Positions 35,540 to 48,500 of a stretch of 64,000 bases of DNA are shown one piece after another. Numbering within the stretch: position 1 is the first letter of the stretch; the number at the start of each line of letters is the position of its first letter. The notes under the pieces are model-generated. The model saw nothing but the letters and a program-made list of their open reading frames with translations, made no database searches and was not told the origin of the DNA. Location of the stretch: positions 3,143,017 through 3,207,016 of the forward strand of contig NC_135552.1 of assembly GCF_964340395.1 (NCBI RefSeq), read 5' to 3'. This stretch comes from Glandiceps talaboti. Lineage: Eukaryota > Hemichordata > Enteropneusta > Spengelidae. The position numbers were made by a program, and so were the translations under genes.

Positions 35540-37544
35540 TGACAGAACAGACAAGCCACAAGTTGAATTTAGTGATTTAAAGTTCATTTCTGTATTTTAT
35601 ATAGTCATTAACATGGCTACATGTATAGGCAGTGTGTGAACTTAAGGGAAAATGACTACTGGTCATAAGGACCGACATGTAGCAAATGCTGCTGGTCCTT
35701 AAGGAAAACTGCTGGTCCATACTCAATGCAGTTCACATTCATGACCTGTACCTACATCATCCCCCAACCCCTACCCCACTTACAGATCAAATGATTTTGA
35801 ACTTTAATATGATACAACATATCTTTTGATATACTAAACGCATAGGCGTTCTCTGTAGTAGGCTTCTCATCGAACGTAATCAGGTTGCGTCTTACCTCAG
35901 TCTGTCAGACCACTAATGAACAGCTTGTAGTGTACGCAACACAATGCAATGCAAAGCGACCGAAATTTTCACGACGAGGACTTTTTTTAGAAATTCAAAT
36001 TATATCTTAAATTTCCTCTTTTCTGGATTCATATAACACAACTTCGGCTCAGGAAGTTCAATTACTGGACTTCCTGTTGATATTCAATGTTTGTTGATAT
36101 TCATTGCATACATGTATGCCCACGACAAGTAAGACACAACCTGATTGGCTGTGTGTCTCACTGAGCAGAAATTCCTTTGCATGTGCGCCAGTTCAGATGT
36201 AGAGGAGGCGATCAGGCTAAAAAATGTAAACATGTACCAAGAAGGTCAATTCAGGCAAAATAATGAAGGTAAAATAGCAATGAACGATTAGCCGACATCT
36301 ACATCAGATTTTAATCAGATTGTGATATACACATGACTAATGGTGTACGTATTCTGACAAAGATTACCACAGACTTGGCTATCTTGACTTGATGATGTCA
36401 TTCCACAGAACAAGTCAGTATTATGTTGAGTCCGAAGGCCAAGTCTCTGGGTGAGACACAGATACATCTACATTGCATGCATTGTACATTGTACATGTAT
36501 TGATTTCATTTGATTTGGTTAGCATTTCCTGTCAAGTGTACCCAACATTCAAAACTGGTGAGAAGAAGTCACAGCATTTCTCAAAATTTCACACACAGCC
36601 TTAATTTCAACAACATGACATGTGATTTTTAACAGAAATGGTCCATGGTCTATCTGATATTCCAAGCATGGTCTCACAATTTTTCAAAGACATTTATTAT
36701 TTTCAAATGGGATGTTTACAATTTGTTTTTACTTCTTTGGAAATTCTGTTAGGGAAGAAGTGCCAGGTTTTACAAACTACATTTGTAAATACAATATATA
36801 GATTTAAGTCTTAAAAAACAATTTGTTACGTCTTAGATTCCTTCTTGATCAAATCCAAGATGTTGTGAAACCATGACAAACAGAACTATTTTGGTATTCA
36901 AGTAGACTGTAAGATACGTCGTGACGTTTCGCCCTCACCGGCCTCCTCTCACACGACTGTACTACTCTGCACTAGTATGTCGGACACTTCAAAAGATTTG
37001 GGCCCCGCCCTGAACTAGCGATTAGAAGGTCGTGCAGAGGTCGTCATGTAGATTAGAAATCAAATATGTAGAATAGCTTGTACGTCAGGCGATAAGAGCG
37101 AATGTTGCCATGGTAATATATGTCAATCACTCGGTCGGCGACATCCGCTCTGGGATTTGACTTGCATAATCACCGATACTACCACCACGTAAATAAACAC
37201 ACACACATGTGTAGGCCAATATACATTACCAATAATGACCAATAAAACTAGTTTGAAACTCTCCTAAAATAACGTACTTGTACTTCAAATTTTCATGTTC
37301 AGTTTTGAAATAAATGTAACAGAGTCATGGATGACGGTAAAACGCCAACGAAGTCCACGATCACATATTCAAACTTACGTGTACGGAGTGTGCCGTCTGT
37401 GGTGTACAATTACACCCTAAAAAAGGCGATCCGTGTTTCCTACAGAAGATAGTTTCAGGTCCTATTTACGTGACTTATTTTGTGTCCCGTTACGAAAAGA
37501 AGATCATGAACGTGCTGGGGTTTGCAAGTTGTGTTTCGACCACG
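35540..37544. other. ORMDL intron 1, unassigned; half-copy of a palindromic element
   Basis: At about 36240-36335 the order GGTAAAATAGCAATGAACGA, then ACATCAGATTTTAATCAGATT, resembles one arm of the palindromic insertion at 42966-43180, diverged and without the opposite arm. The segment 36900-37180 is richer in CG than its surroundings. No exon recognised. Confidence 0.5.
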
Positions 37545-37761
37545 TGAAACGAGAGGCGAAATAAAAAGAATTATAGAACCTGGTTGACCCTTGATGACTT
37601 TGGGTGCTAGGTAATATATGATCGACTTCCCGTAACCAGTCGGTAGTATCGCGAACACGTCTCTTCCAGTGCAAAAAAACCTCCAGACATTCTCTCTGCT
37701 TCTCTTTCAACACTATTCCAAATTCATGGGAAGACTTCGTAATGGCATTCACAACAGACAT
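37545..37761 (-). pseudogene. RecQ-like helicase fragment, one-base frameshift
   Basis: From the ATG at 37761 the frame reads MSVVNAITKSSHEFG..LKEKQRECLEVF. In the next frame VFAILPTGYGKSIIYYLAPK and then GSIILFISPLVS follow, which are helicase motif 0/I (Walker A GYGKS) and motif Ia of RecQ-type helicases. The break falls at a run of seven T (37673-37679); one T fewer restores a continuous helicase N-terminus, so it could be a real frameshift or a sequencing slip. Homology stops after SPLVS with no convincing splice donor. RecQ-like genes and fragments are multicopy in many invertebrate genomes. It lies inside the long ORMDL intron on the same strand. Confidence 0.7.
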
Positions 37762-38500
37762 TTTGCTGGTAACTCGACTTACTTTGCTAAATGCTTTAAT
37801 AGGTCAAACTGAGAACGTAATCGAGTATACATTACATTGTGTACACATGATAAGATACAAGACGGTTGTGGGCGGAATGTATGCTAATATCGGTGACGCA
37901 ATTTTTGATTACGTCGCCAGCGAAATTAAAATAAATTAACATAAAAGTGTCATTTAACGGTCTCTAATCGTGTACATGCCTGTGATTGGCCGCAACCAGT
38001 TCTGGTTGGAAACGCTGGGAAGAGTCCAGTTCGATACAGACGTGTTAGGGGTTGGCCGATGTTTGAGGGCGCACCGTCACGGCGTACCTTACAGACTAGG
38101 TATTCAAGTTGACTGTTGTCTTCAGACTATGATAACATATCAAGAGAGTTTGTTCTACCAACAAATGTAGTTGTACATGTTAGTTTGTTACACAGTTGTT
38201 TAGTAAACATTAGCATATCAGGTATTGAATATTTTTTATTTGTTTGTTTGCAATAAAGTTACATATACATGTACCTTTGCATTTTGAAAGTTAACACATA
38301 CATTTGGGTAGTTTAAGATTATGTTAAGGTAAATTAATTTCAAGTATACGACTTACATATATCATGCAAAATACTTTTGGCTTTTCCAGTGTGAATAAAG
38401 AATTGCTATATTTTGAGACAGTTTCAAAAATGTACATGTAACTCAAAGTTACAAAACAAATACATGTACTTGTATCTATAGACTATATATTAGTACTGGT
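37762..38500. other. ORMDL intron 1, with a SINE-related scrap
   Basis: GTTGGCCGATGTTTGAGGGC to CCTTACAGACTAGG (38049-38099) matches the distal part of the SINE at 20072-20512. The rest is unassigned. Confidence 0.5.
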
Positions 38501-38504
38501 GTAT

Positions 38505-39030
38505 GTACTAGGGTGAATATGCTAAACTTGTGGATTAGGGTACAAAATACTGGTACTTGGGTTGATATGCTAAACTTGAGGATTAGGGTACAAAATACTG
38601 GTACTTGGGTTGATATGCTAAACTTGTGGATTAGGGTACAAAATACTGGTACTAGGGTGAATATGCTAAACTTGTGGATTAGGGTACAAAATACTGGTAC
38701 TAGGGTGAATATGCTAAACTTGTGGATTAGGGTACAAAATACTGGTACTTGGGTTGATATGCTAAACTTGTGGATTAGGGTACAAAATACTGGTACTAGG
38801 GTTGATATGCTAAACTTGTGGATTAGGGTACAAAATACTGGTACTAGGGTTGATATGCTAAACTTGTGGATTCGGGTACAAAATACTGGTACTAGGGTTG
38901 ATATGCTAAACTTGTGGATTAGGGTACAAAATACTGGTACTAGGGTTGATATGCTAAACTTGTGGATTAGGGTACAAAATACTGGTACTAGGGTTGATAT
39001 GCTAAACTTGTGGATTCGGGTACAAAGTCA
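38505..39030. repeat. 48-bp minisatellite, 11 copies
   Basis: The unit contains ATATGCTAAACTTGTGGATT, AGGGTACAAAATACTGGTAC and a TAGGGTTG/TTGGGTTG/TAGGGTGA junction. The three junction variants are clustered. The unit is 16 codons, so a 206-codon plus-strand frame results; it is not a gene. Confidence 0.95.
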
Positions 39031-39756
39031 CACCAAATGTAATTACCATGATTCAACTCAAAATGACTGTATTTACTTGAAGAAAGATTCAGACTATGCT
39101 AATGTTGTCTTTCTACTTTTTAGAAAATGTTGACACAATCTTTCATAGTCTAGATTTGAAGGTCTTCCATTTATAAATCCATTTCTAGATTTGAAGGTCT
39201 TCCATTGTTATCAGTTCCATCCCTTGGGGTTCAGTCAGTTTACTGTAGGCTAACCATTGTATGCAAATCATCAGTAACCTATCCTTTACAAAGGACAATA
39301 ACATACATTATTCCATTTATAGCTAACCCATATATCATTATTAAACCAGACTAAATACTTTACAATTGAGACATGTCATACAGTAATCAAGAAATTTCAT
39401 ACATTTTCTTCAGATACATGTACATGTACATTGTACCGGTATGTTTACTTTAGTTATATCTTACCTCAAACTTCAAAGTGGACCTCCCTTAGTAAAAATT
39501 TCAATCCTAATAGATGTGTCATACACATGATACAAGTACCAACATGATTTACCGTAAGGGTGTAAGCAAGACTTGGCTGATTACATGTACTTTGTAGGTT
39601 TCACTTATATCTGAAGCATGTATTTACAAAGTGTATTCCTAGTTAGTTTACTATTTGTTTACATGTTTAGTAGTTCAATGTTATAGTACATGTATACATT
39701 GTATTCTTGACCATAGTTTATGTTGTGTCAAACGTAATTGCAAGTACATGTAGTAG
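39031..39756. other. ORMDL intron 1, unassigned
   Basis: AT-rich, with a small duplication CTAGATTTGAAGGTCTTCCA (about 39150 and 39184). No exon seen. Confidence 0.5.
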
Positions 39757-40146
39757 AGTGTTGCAGCCAGAGGGGCTTTTTGGGTCATTTGACACACATT
39801 TTTTGGACCTGACCCACAATTTTGGAAGTGATGGGTCATAGATGACCCACACAAACATTGTATGCAAATATGTTTAGCAATAGTGGGTAACATGACCATG
39901 TCTATAGCAACAGCCTAATGATCGTGTATATTGCATAGATAATGACAGGGTTGGATAGGCAACTGCATAATCATCCAGCAAATATCTAGGATGGATCAGC
40001 ATGTGGGTAAATATTTTGCAGTTGTGCTACAATGCCATTGGGGCTTTTTTAAAATAATAATGTCCCAAAAAAACTTATGATGACCCAGAAAAATGAAAGT
40101 CTTGGGACACTATGTCCCACTCTTTCCAAAGGCTGGCTGCAACACT
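39757..40146. mobile_element. 390-bp element with 14-bp inverted ends, R-related core
   Basis: AGTGTTGCAGCCAG (39757-39770) is the exact reverse complement of 40133-40146. Between the ends, 39880-40040 is family R sequence in inverted orientation (GTCTATAGCAACAGCC, GGGTTGGATAGGCAACTG, GCAGTTGTGCTACAATGCCATT). This may show how R is mobilised, or an element that captured R. No clear target duplication. Confidence 0.6.
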
Positions 40147-42148
40147 GATAGTATACTATTATTGTACAATACAATACTACACTATAACATATGTATACTG
40201 TACTGTACTGTACTGTACTGTACTGTACTGTGCTGTGCTGTATTGTGGAATTCTGCTTGCAAATGTGTTGTAATTTCCAACAGAAACATACCATAGAATG
40301 TATAGAATGAAGGAAAGTGAACCTGTGTGCTTTCAATGTACCATTCATAGACATGGTAACATATACATGTACATGTGCATCATCATGTACTGTATGGTAA
40401 AAGTCAACACAATATGTTTGTGTTTTCTGGCACACTGCATACAATTGTATAACCATGGAGGTATAACAAAACATCAATGTGCACAAACATGAATGTATAC
40501 AGTATATGATAAATATACCCTGGCTGCATTTTCAAGTATTGATCTGGCATTTGAATAGTGTATGAACAGCAAATGTTTATCAACAGCAATGCCTGCAGAC
40601 AAGATAACTATCCATACAGTAACTTACTCCTTATTTCTATGCTACAAGTACTAACATTATTATGGGATACCAACAGCCACTTTAGAGCCTTAAATCCTTG
40701 TGATTCATGAGAAAATTTAAGGGTCCTTGTAAGAACTTAATACTTTTTGAGGATTTACAGTGTGATGTACGTATACAATTAGGTTGGTCTGACTTTCTTG
40801 TTTTTTTCAGATTAGGAAATCTATAGACCCACAGTGTGTCATCCAATACATACGTCATGTACATGTACTGGTAGATGTTTGGACTTGAATAACATGTTTG
40901 CAGCCAATGTTGTATACATCACATATAAGAATATTCCAAGCTACACAATGACAAAAGTTGGACATAAATAAGGCAAGCAATTATTTTGACATATTCATTT
41001 CACTACACAAACATTGGTAAAAAAAGAGAAAGTCTTAGAATTTGCCATGTTTACAATATGCCAATAAATTTGACCAGATTTCCCCTACCCTGTCACGAGA
41101 ATGATAAAATCTCATGAAACACATATAATTATTCTATTCTATTCTATTCTATATATGTGTGTCCTGTGCCCTATCTATATTGTTGATGGTATTATGATTT
41201 GACTACTAATGACAGTGTTTATCATAACAATGTCCTGTCCATCATACTGTCCTGGTAGGATAAATGTGATGCTAATGGTAAAATTGTCTCATCGGACATG
41301 ACACATATTAAAATTGCCTCTTTCCTCTTGCACCATATCAATAACATGGACACGTCATAACAAACAAGTTGTAAACAACAGATGTACAAACTATCATTTG
41401 TTTTCAGGTCAAAAAACACCATTTCTGTTCAATAGTTTGACAAAGGTACAGGTAACATATTAGCCATAAATAACTATTACAATACGTTGGTTCCGGAGAG
41501 GTCATTGTATGATATTCCCAACATTCATTGACATTGGACTTGCTGACAATGACATGCATGTATGTACAGAGCTGATGACGTATTCTTCAAATGAATTGAT
41601 GTATATATGGTGTATCTAGACTACATGATATTGTTTAGTTGTAAATGAAGAAAAAATACAAATGTTATTATTTTGTCGCGATCATACATAAATATATACT
41701 ATGGACATTATACACGAGATGTTAGTCTGACAGTCATCACCAATTGTGCAATGTAGTCCGGTAACTGAGCATAGCAGGCTCGGCATCGCCATGTGAACTA
41801 GCTACATATATGAATTGATAAATCCCAGGACGTTAGTTTTAACAACCGCGGTTTATGGCACTTCTGTGGTTTAAACGAAACAATTTTTTTTTTCGCGTTC
41901 AAGGTCATACGTTGCAATTTTTTCTGTCGCATTATTAACAAAACTTTCGTGAAAAAACGGTGAATACAAATGTACGGTGGAATCAAACTAGGGCCACGGG
42001 GCAACTTTGTTAGTTCGATATGCAGCCAGTAGTAAGAAGTAACGTCATCGTGTGCGACAAAAATATACAATATTGGGCGGTGAAAACGTAACATAGAGTT
42101 GAAGGTTTGCGTTACTTTTAGAAAGTGGTATACAACGACAAAACTTAC
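40147..42148. other. ORMDL intron 1, promoter-proximal end
   Basis: (CTGTA)n lies at 40198-40245 and (ATTCT)n at 41132-41152. Short frames on both strands carry no motif. CG dinucleotides increase from about 41650 toward the promoter. Confidence 0.5.
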
Positions 42149-42250
42149 CTGTAAAAGTCGTCACAATATCGTTTCAACTCTGCAAAATTGAGAGTGTTTT
42201 TGGTCACTTCCGCGAACAACGTCGTTTGGCACAAGTAAACACACACGGTG
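42149..42250 (-). other. ORMDL: Probable untranslated first exon of ORMDL
   Basis: On the minus strand CGACTTTTACAG is followed by GTAAGTTTTG, a near-ideal splice donor (exon ends at 42149). It is about 240 bp from the PMS1 start on the opposite strand. ORMDL coding exon 1 needs an upstream untranslated exon because it starts with an acceptor at 22761-22763. Joining the two gives a 19.4-kb intron. The 5' limit is a guess, and an unrelated minus-strand gene cannot be excluded. Confidence 0.5.
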
Positions 42251-42386
42251 TGCGCAAGCGCATTAAAATATTACGTCGCTCGTATCCAACAATACACTGC
42301 GAATCAGCTGATGACACAAATTATTCCGGCGCAACTTGTGAAAAGAGAAACTCGTATCATATATATGTACAATCGACAATATAGAT
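42150..42386. promoter_or_regulatory. Putative bidirectional ORMDL/PMS1 promoter
   Basis: The DNA between the minus-strand donor at 42148 and the PMS1 ATG is richer in CG than the flanks (GCGCAAGCGC, TTACGTCGCTCG). It includes ACTTCCG at 42206-42212, the core of an ETS/GABP site common in bidirectional housekeeping promoters. No TATA box is obvious at a fitting distance. Confidence 0.5.
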
Positions 42387-42569
42387 ATGGAAGTTAAAAC
42401 TCCTGGACATGAACGGAACGGAACGTCTCCGACTGGAATGCAGATGCTGCCAGCATCTACAGTGAGATTGATTACGAGCTCACAGGTTATAACATCCGTG
42501 GTCAGTGTCATTAAAGAACTAACAGAGAACTCGTTAGATGCAAAAGCTACAAATATTGACATAAAACTG
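42387..42569 (+). CDS. PMS1: PMS1 exon 1 (residues 1-61)
   Basis: Encodes [20 protein letters not shown] and [13 protein letters not shown], the first ATPase motif. Ends in phase 0 before GTACGT. The start is the first ATG in frame; ATGs at 42438 and 42444 lie closer to where the human protein begins. Confidence 0.93.
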
Positions 42570-45500
42570 GTACGTAGTTAACATAATTACTTTGTGTATC
42601 TTTACTTCCATGGTGTAAAACTTGAATGAGGGAACGAGACTTAAATATATATGTTTGACTGAAAGCGTTCGATGTGTAAAACATGGGTGATACTAAAGTA
42701 GTAAAGACATGGATGTGAGTACATGGAGAATCAAAGTCCCCCACCCCCACCCATGTCTAAGGGAGTGTACAGTTTTAACTTCCGGGGGGGGGGGCGGAGG
42801 ATTTTCAGGGGGGGGGACACCAATTAATCTCAAGAAAAATTAGGGGGGGGGGTAAACAAAAATTTCACTATTTGTTAGGGGGGGGGCATGTAAAAACCCC
42901 CTAAACCTGAATGTCAGGATGGACAAGTGCCAGATATGTATATAAAATAAAATATAGGCAAAACCCAATCTGATTAAAATCTGATGTTAGATAGGCTGGT
43001 TTTCCTGTATTTACCTTTATTCCATCGTTATTGCGTCTTTTACGTTAGTTTTTTTTTCCTTTTTTCGTTGGAAAGGCGTTCGCCCAGGAAAAAAAAACTA
43101 ACGTAAAAGACGCAATAACGATGGAATAAAGGTAAATACAGGAAAACCAGCCTATCTAACATCAGATTTTAATCAGATTGGGCAAAACCCAACACTTGAC
43201 TGTGCACAATGTCCTACAGAAGTAGCATTTAACATGGATTGATGATAAAACAGTGCACAAACCTATTAAATCACAATATTTGTATTCAATGAAACAAAAA
43301 TTGACTGGCGACTCTGCCACTTCTCAAGGTAACTTTCCCATGAAATTGTGTAGGACTTGTTTCATCACAATCACTGTCTGAGATATCAGCCGTGCTTGAA
43401 GTTTCAGAGTTATCAGAAAAACAATCATCACTGTCTATAACACCTATTATAGCATTTTCACTTTCAGAGTCACTACCGGTACTATTTGTATCACTGATGT
43501 CTGTAGTTGTAGTTTGAAGTTCATTTGCAGTCACTTTTCTTGACCTAAATTCAGGTGTTCCAAGTATGTGCGTTGATATTATGTCTACTTTTTCTCCTTT
43601 TAATTTTCTATATTTTGGCAATTTATGCTTGTCTAGATATTTATCTAGCTCTTTTACGTTCAGTTTTTCTAGAGTTCCACTTATGAATAACTGCAACCAG
43701 TCATAGTCATTATAATTCTTGTTTTCTCTTTTCTTCTGTACCTCTAACCGATGTCTGGATCTAATGTTTTTCATCCTCTCCAAATTTCTCAAATGTTCAA
43801 TGTAGTTTTTGTGCATATCTGGCATAGGATGTGGTATTCTGTTCATAGATGGCGATACCCAATCTGTAGTGGAACAGTAACTGCACTTTGAGCCATTTTG
43901 TATACATGAATCCCTAATAAATTCCATATAGAGCTAATATTGTAATGGGTTTCAATAAATTTGCTAATTTTCTCCATGTATGAACTGCCTGGAATTTGTT
44001 TCTTTTTAACTTCTGACTGTGACGAAAGATAACTGTTAACATTGACACGATTAAAAAAAGTTGAAACATGTTTTGAATCTAAATGGGAACACTGTCTACT
44101 ACACTATTTTTGGCACAACTGGAACTGAGGTTCATTGTGCCTACATGTATGTCATCAAACAGTGTGCATGAGTGTGTAAATCAATGGGACTGATTGATTT
44201 GATATTTGGTATGGACATTACTTATAATGTAATCAACTAAACATAAACCTTCTGTAACAGTTCCTACTTTTCAAAGTATGAGGTGATATTTAATATTCAC
44301 TTGGTAGAATTATTTTAATTCTGAAATTAAAGTTTGAAGAGATATTTTCATTCTATCACCATGGTAGGGTTAAGGTATTATATGATAGCTTTTGTGAGTT
44401 TGAATTAAACACAAAATTATTCACAGGTGCTGGGTGAGGAATGTATTCATAACAAGCCATGCATTCATAAAAATATTATTCAACCCTTTGAAGTGATACA
44501 TGTACTGCCCCCCTCAGCGCATCAGTTTAAAAATCCCTTGCTTCATTAGAAATCCTCCGGCCTCCCCCTGGAAATTAAAAATGTACACTCCCTAAACTAC
44601 GACGGAGATGTGTAAAGTATAACCTTATATCTCCGTGGCACACCAGAGCTAGTCCTGTTTGTAAATGGAATAAGTCAAAACTTGATTCAGACAACATCCT
44701 TTAACTTTCTTCAAAAAGGAAAACAAAGAGAAGCTGCCAACGTTACTGTATTCCCACAATGCCTCTCCCCAGTGACCAGAAGGTCTTAGGTGCACCAGCT
44801 TATTTCCCACAATACCTCTCTCTCCAGAGACCAGAAGGTCTTAGGTGCACCAGCTTATTTCCCATAATGCCTCTCTCCAGTGACCAAAAGGTCTTTGGTG
44901 CACGCGCGCACCAGCTTATTTCTGACAATGCCTCTCTCTCCAGTGACCAGAAGGTCTTAGGTGCACCAGCGTATTTCCCACAATGCCTCTCTCTCCAGTG
45001 ACCAAAAGGTCTTAGATGCACCAGCTTATTTGCCACTTTTTGTAGCTCTATTTGAAAGAAGCTGTGTGATACGGACTTGATAGAGATTGCTTTTCTGGGC
45101 ATCCTTGGGATAAGAATGACAGCAATGACAATATAATCAACTTCACATACGCTCCTCTTTAATAAAATTTCAAGACAAATTACGTACATCTGTTATTCCT
45201 TCAAACAAAATCAAACTTCAATCTGTCAATTTGTTATACCGCTAATTTAATTGTGCTTACTTAAAAAAATAATGAAATAACACCACTTTTGAAATTTAAG
45301 TACTTTTTTTTCTTTTAAATCTTTCATTTCTTTCTTCAGGAAAATTCTGGTTTTGACAAAATAGAAGTGAGAGACAATGGTACAGGAATTAAACAAAGTG
45401 ACACTACATACATGGCACAGAGACACTATACTTCGAAAATTGCCGACCATGTAGACTTAGAAAAACTGCAGACCTATGGATTCAGAGGAGAAGCTTTGGC

Positions 45501-48500
45501 ATCCCTATGTGCTGTTGCCACGGTTACCATAGTAACAAAAACAGGTGATGACACCATAGGGATGATGTACACTCTAGATCAGCATGGTAAAGTGACTGCT
45601 GTTAAGCCAGCCTCTGTAAACCAAGGTATTACTTTTATCTCACCTAGTTATTTGATTGTACGCATTGCTGCTGGATTGTTTGTTGCTATAAACTTTTGCA
45701 AATTCACCTGTTCCCAAGATAATGAAAAAGAATCATGCAAGTGACCACAGTTTAAAAAGACTAGATAGACAAATAATGAAGCAGTTATTTGAATTATTTA
45801 CCAATATAGAGTATACAAACCTATTATTTTAAATAACTTGTGTATCTCCATTGCATATAATATAATATAAATAATAATGATAAATTTATAGTACTAATTA
45901 TGATAAATGTGACTGGGTCAGTAATGACTGGCGTAGAGATTTGTTATACTCTATACAAGACTTTATTCACACAAGATGTAGACAACAGGAGACAAACCAA
46001 ACAATGAGTATAAAAAAAGGAAAAGTATACTAAAGCTTACACAGCTCAAAGTAGATGATAAGATGAATATGAAAATAATTCATTAAATAGGACTAATAAA
46101 AGTAACACAAGTATAATGAATTATAACTACATGACCCTTACCCGGCACGTTAGCTGAACATAGAGACAGACAGTTGAGTGATGCTACCTACGGCAAGGTG
46201 ACAATATGGAAGTGCACGTTGGCTGAATCTTGAGACAGTTGAGTGACACTACCTACAAAAGGTGCCAGTTCTGGAAGTGTCACAAATGGGGTGCGTCTCG
46301 CCTTATAAAGCTCATTTGAATATTGAACAACCCAAGGTGCGGATTCACCTGTTGAAAACAGCAGGTGACCAATCAAGAGAGAGAGAGGAATCTAGGCTCA
46401 AGTAATAATAATAATAATAATAATAATAATATAAATTATAATCTATGGTATGATTAATGATAATATACAGTGCTTTTCCACACTGCTCAAAGTTGGGTCA
46501 CAGTGTAGTTTTTGGCCCTGGTATAGATCTCAAAGTTTGGTGTAGTTTTTGGCCCTGGTATATATCTCAAAGTTGGGTGTAGTTTTTGGCCCTGGTATAG
46601 ATCTCAAAGTTGTGTGTAGTTTTTGAGCACCTAAAATATAATCTAGCATCTGTAGTATCTCCTCCAAAACGCCCCCTAGTGATTAACCAGGCATCCAGGT
46701 TAAAGACGTTCCAGTTAGATTCTGGTTCGATTGATGATTAACATAAAATTTACATAATCATGGTGGACAGCCTAACAGCTATTGACGTGCAATCATGCAT
46801 GTGACTTTTTTCTATCCACGGATAGACCTTACGTTATCCATCAAGTGAACTTCACGTTCTTTTAATACTGAGGCTGTAAACCATGTTTACATGAGTTACG
46901 TCAATGAACGACATAATGCATGTTTTATAAATGACCTTAGGCCTGCCTGTCGACATGTCGGTCATCCATGGTCTGCATCAAGTATGTGTAGTCGCGTGCA
47001 CACAAAAATGTTACATTTGTTTTGTTATGCAAATAAACAAGGATACTCATGAATAATTCATATATATCTGCTTACAGAGGGTTTAATAGATTGTGTTAAT
47101 CCTATGTGCCTATAAAGGGTTTAATAGATTGTGTTAATCCTATGTGCTTACAGAGGGTTTAATAGATTGTGTTAATCCTATGTGCTTAAAGAGGGTTTAA
47201 TAGATTGTGTTAATCCTATGTGCTTACAGAGGGTTTAATAGATTGTGTTAATCCTATGTGCTTACAGAGGGTTTGATAGATTGTGTTAATCCTGTTCCAC
47301 TGTAGGTTCATGCCATGGGTAATAATTTTAATTGTGCTTTGTACACAGAGTGTTAAAACACTTTTAATAAAAACCTAACAGAACTAAGATGTTGATTTTG
47401 TTTGCTTATACAGGGACTGCTGTTTGTGTTAGCCATTTATTTAAACATGTACCTGTCAGAAAACAGTATTACAACAATGCAAAGAGAAGAAAGGAAGAGA
47501 TGAAAAAAGTGGAAGATTTAGTGATGGCATTTGGAGTTATTAATCCTGAAGTCAGGTTTAGTCTACGACATGACAAGACAACTATTATACAGAAAAATAA
47601 AGTGACTGACTACAAAGCTGCTTTGATGAATGTACTAGGAACTACAGTAATGACACATATGGAGTCAGTTACTCATGAAAATAATGATGCCCAGGTTTGT
47701 TAGTTTTATTTGGTAGTGAATCGATCTGAATGGCAGTAGAAGTTTGACTTGCACTCTTCTTGTCTAGTCATATTTTTTACTCTTGCAATGACAATATGAT
47801 GTCTTTTACATTGTAGTATGGAATTATATACATTTGTACTTATCTGAAACTTACAGCAAGAATTTATAAGGCTGCATTTGCAAATAATGGGCAGGAGGGG
47901 GTGTCGGAGGAATTGAGGAGGGGGGGGGGGGTTTGAAAATTTGGAGGATGGTGGAGGGGGGGGGGACTTGAAAATTTTTGGTGGTTTTTTTTTTGGGGGG
48001 GGAGGGGGGGACCTAAAAATATTTTTCACATATAATAATGATGAAAACACATTTTGAGATACCCAATGTCTTTTTAATAACTTAAGTGTGTGTTGAGTTG
48101 CTTATCTCACCCATTGTTGATCACAACTATTAAACCAACTGTAAAATGAGCACAGGAAGAGACTGCACAATATAGATAGCCCAAAATCACTGCAAAATGA
48201 GTATGACAATTTCAAAGCATTGCACTATTTATCATACTCGACATCAGCTGATGGCATGTTGAACTGTCCTGAAGTGAATTTTAATCTTTTAAATAAACGT
48301 TTTGAACTATCTTGAACTACATAAATAAATAGATAAATAAATAACAATGATAAATAAAACTCTTCCAAAAAACATGTATATAAAATCCTTTATAATTTCA
48401 GGCAGAAAGTACTTGTGACATTTCTTACAATTTATATTTGTAAAATGAATGTAAACTGGTAAATAAAAAATGTATAAATATAAATAAATTTTGTAAAAAT

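Larger units (their letters stand above)
42761..44592. mobile_element. PIF/Harbinger-like element, 1.83 kb, in PMS1 intron 1
   Basis: The left end GGGAGTGTACAGTTTTAACT and the inverted right end GGGAGTGTACATTTTTAATT continue as imperfect inverted repeats for about 45 bp through a G-rich, CGGAGGATTT-containing stretch. TAA flanks both ends (42758-42760 and 44593-44595). The 3-bp TAA duplication is typical of PIF/Harbinger. It contains the minus-strand SAP-like frame at 43286-43927 and a nested palindromic insertion, but no transposase. Confidence 0.75.

Noticed and set aside
37504-37761. Intact 85-codon helicase-like gene
   Set aside because: The reading frame leaves the helicase homology at a seven-T run; the Walker A motif is only in the neighbouring frame, so it is called a broken fragment.
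38513-39133. 206-codon plus-strand frame
   Set aside because: 48-bp minisatellite of 16 codons. The non-repetitive tail is short and has no motif.
45340-45744. PMS1 exon 2 reading on to the stop at 45744
   Set aside because: Similarity to MutL proteins ends at AACCAAG, where a donor (GTATTA) lies, and exon 3 continues the conserved sequence in the matching phase.
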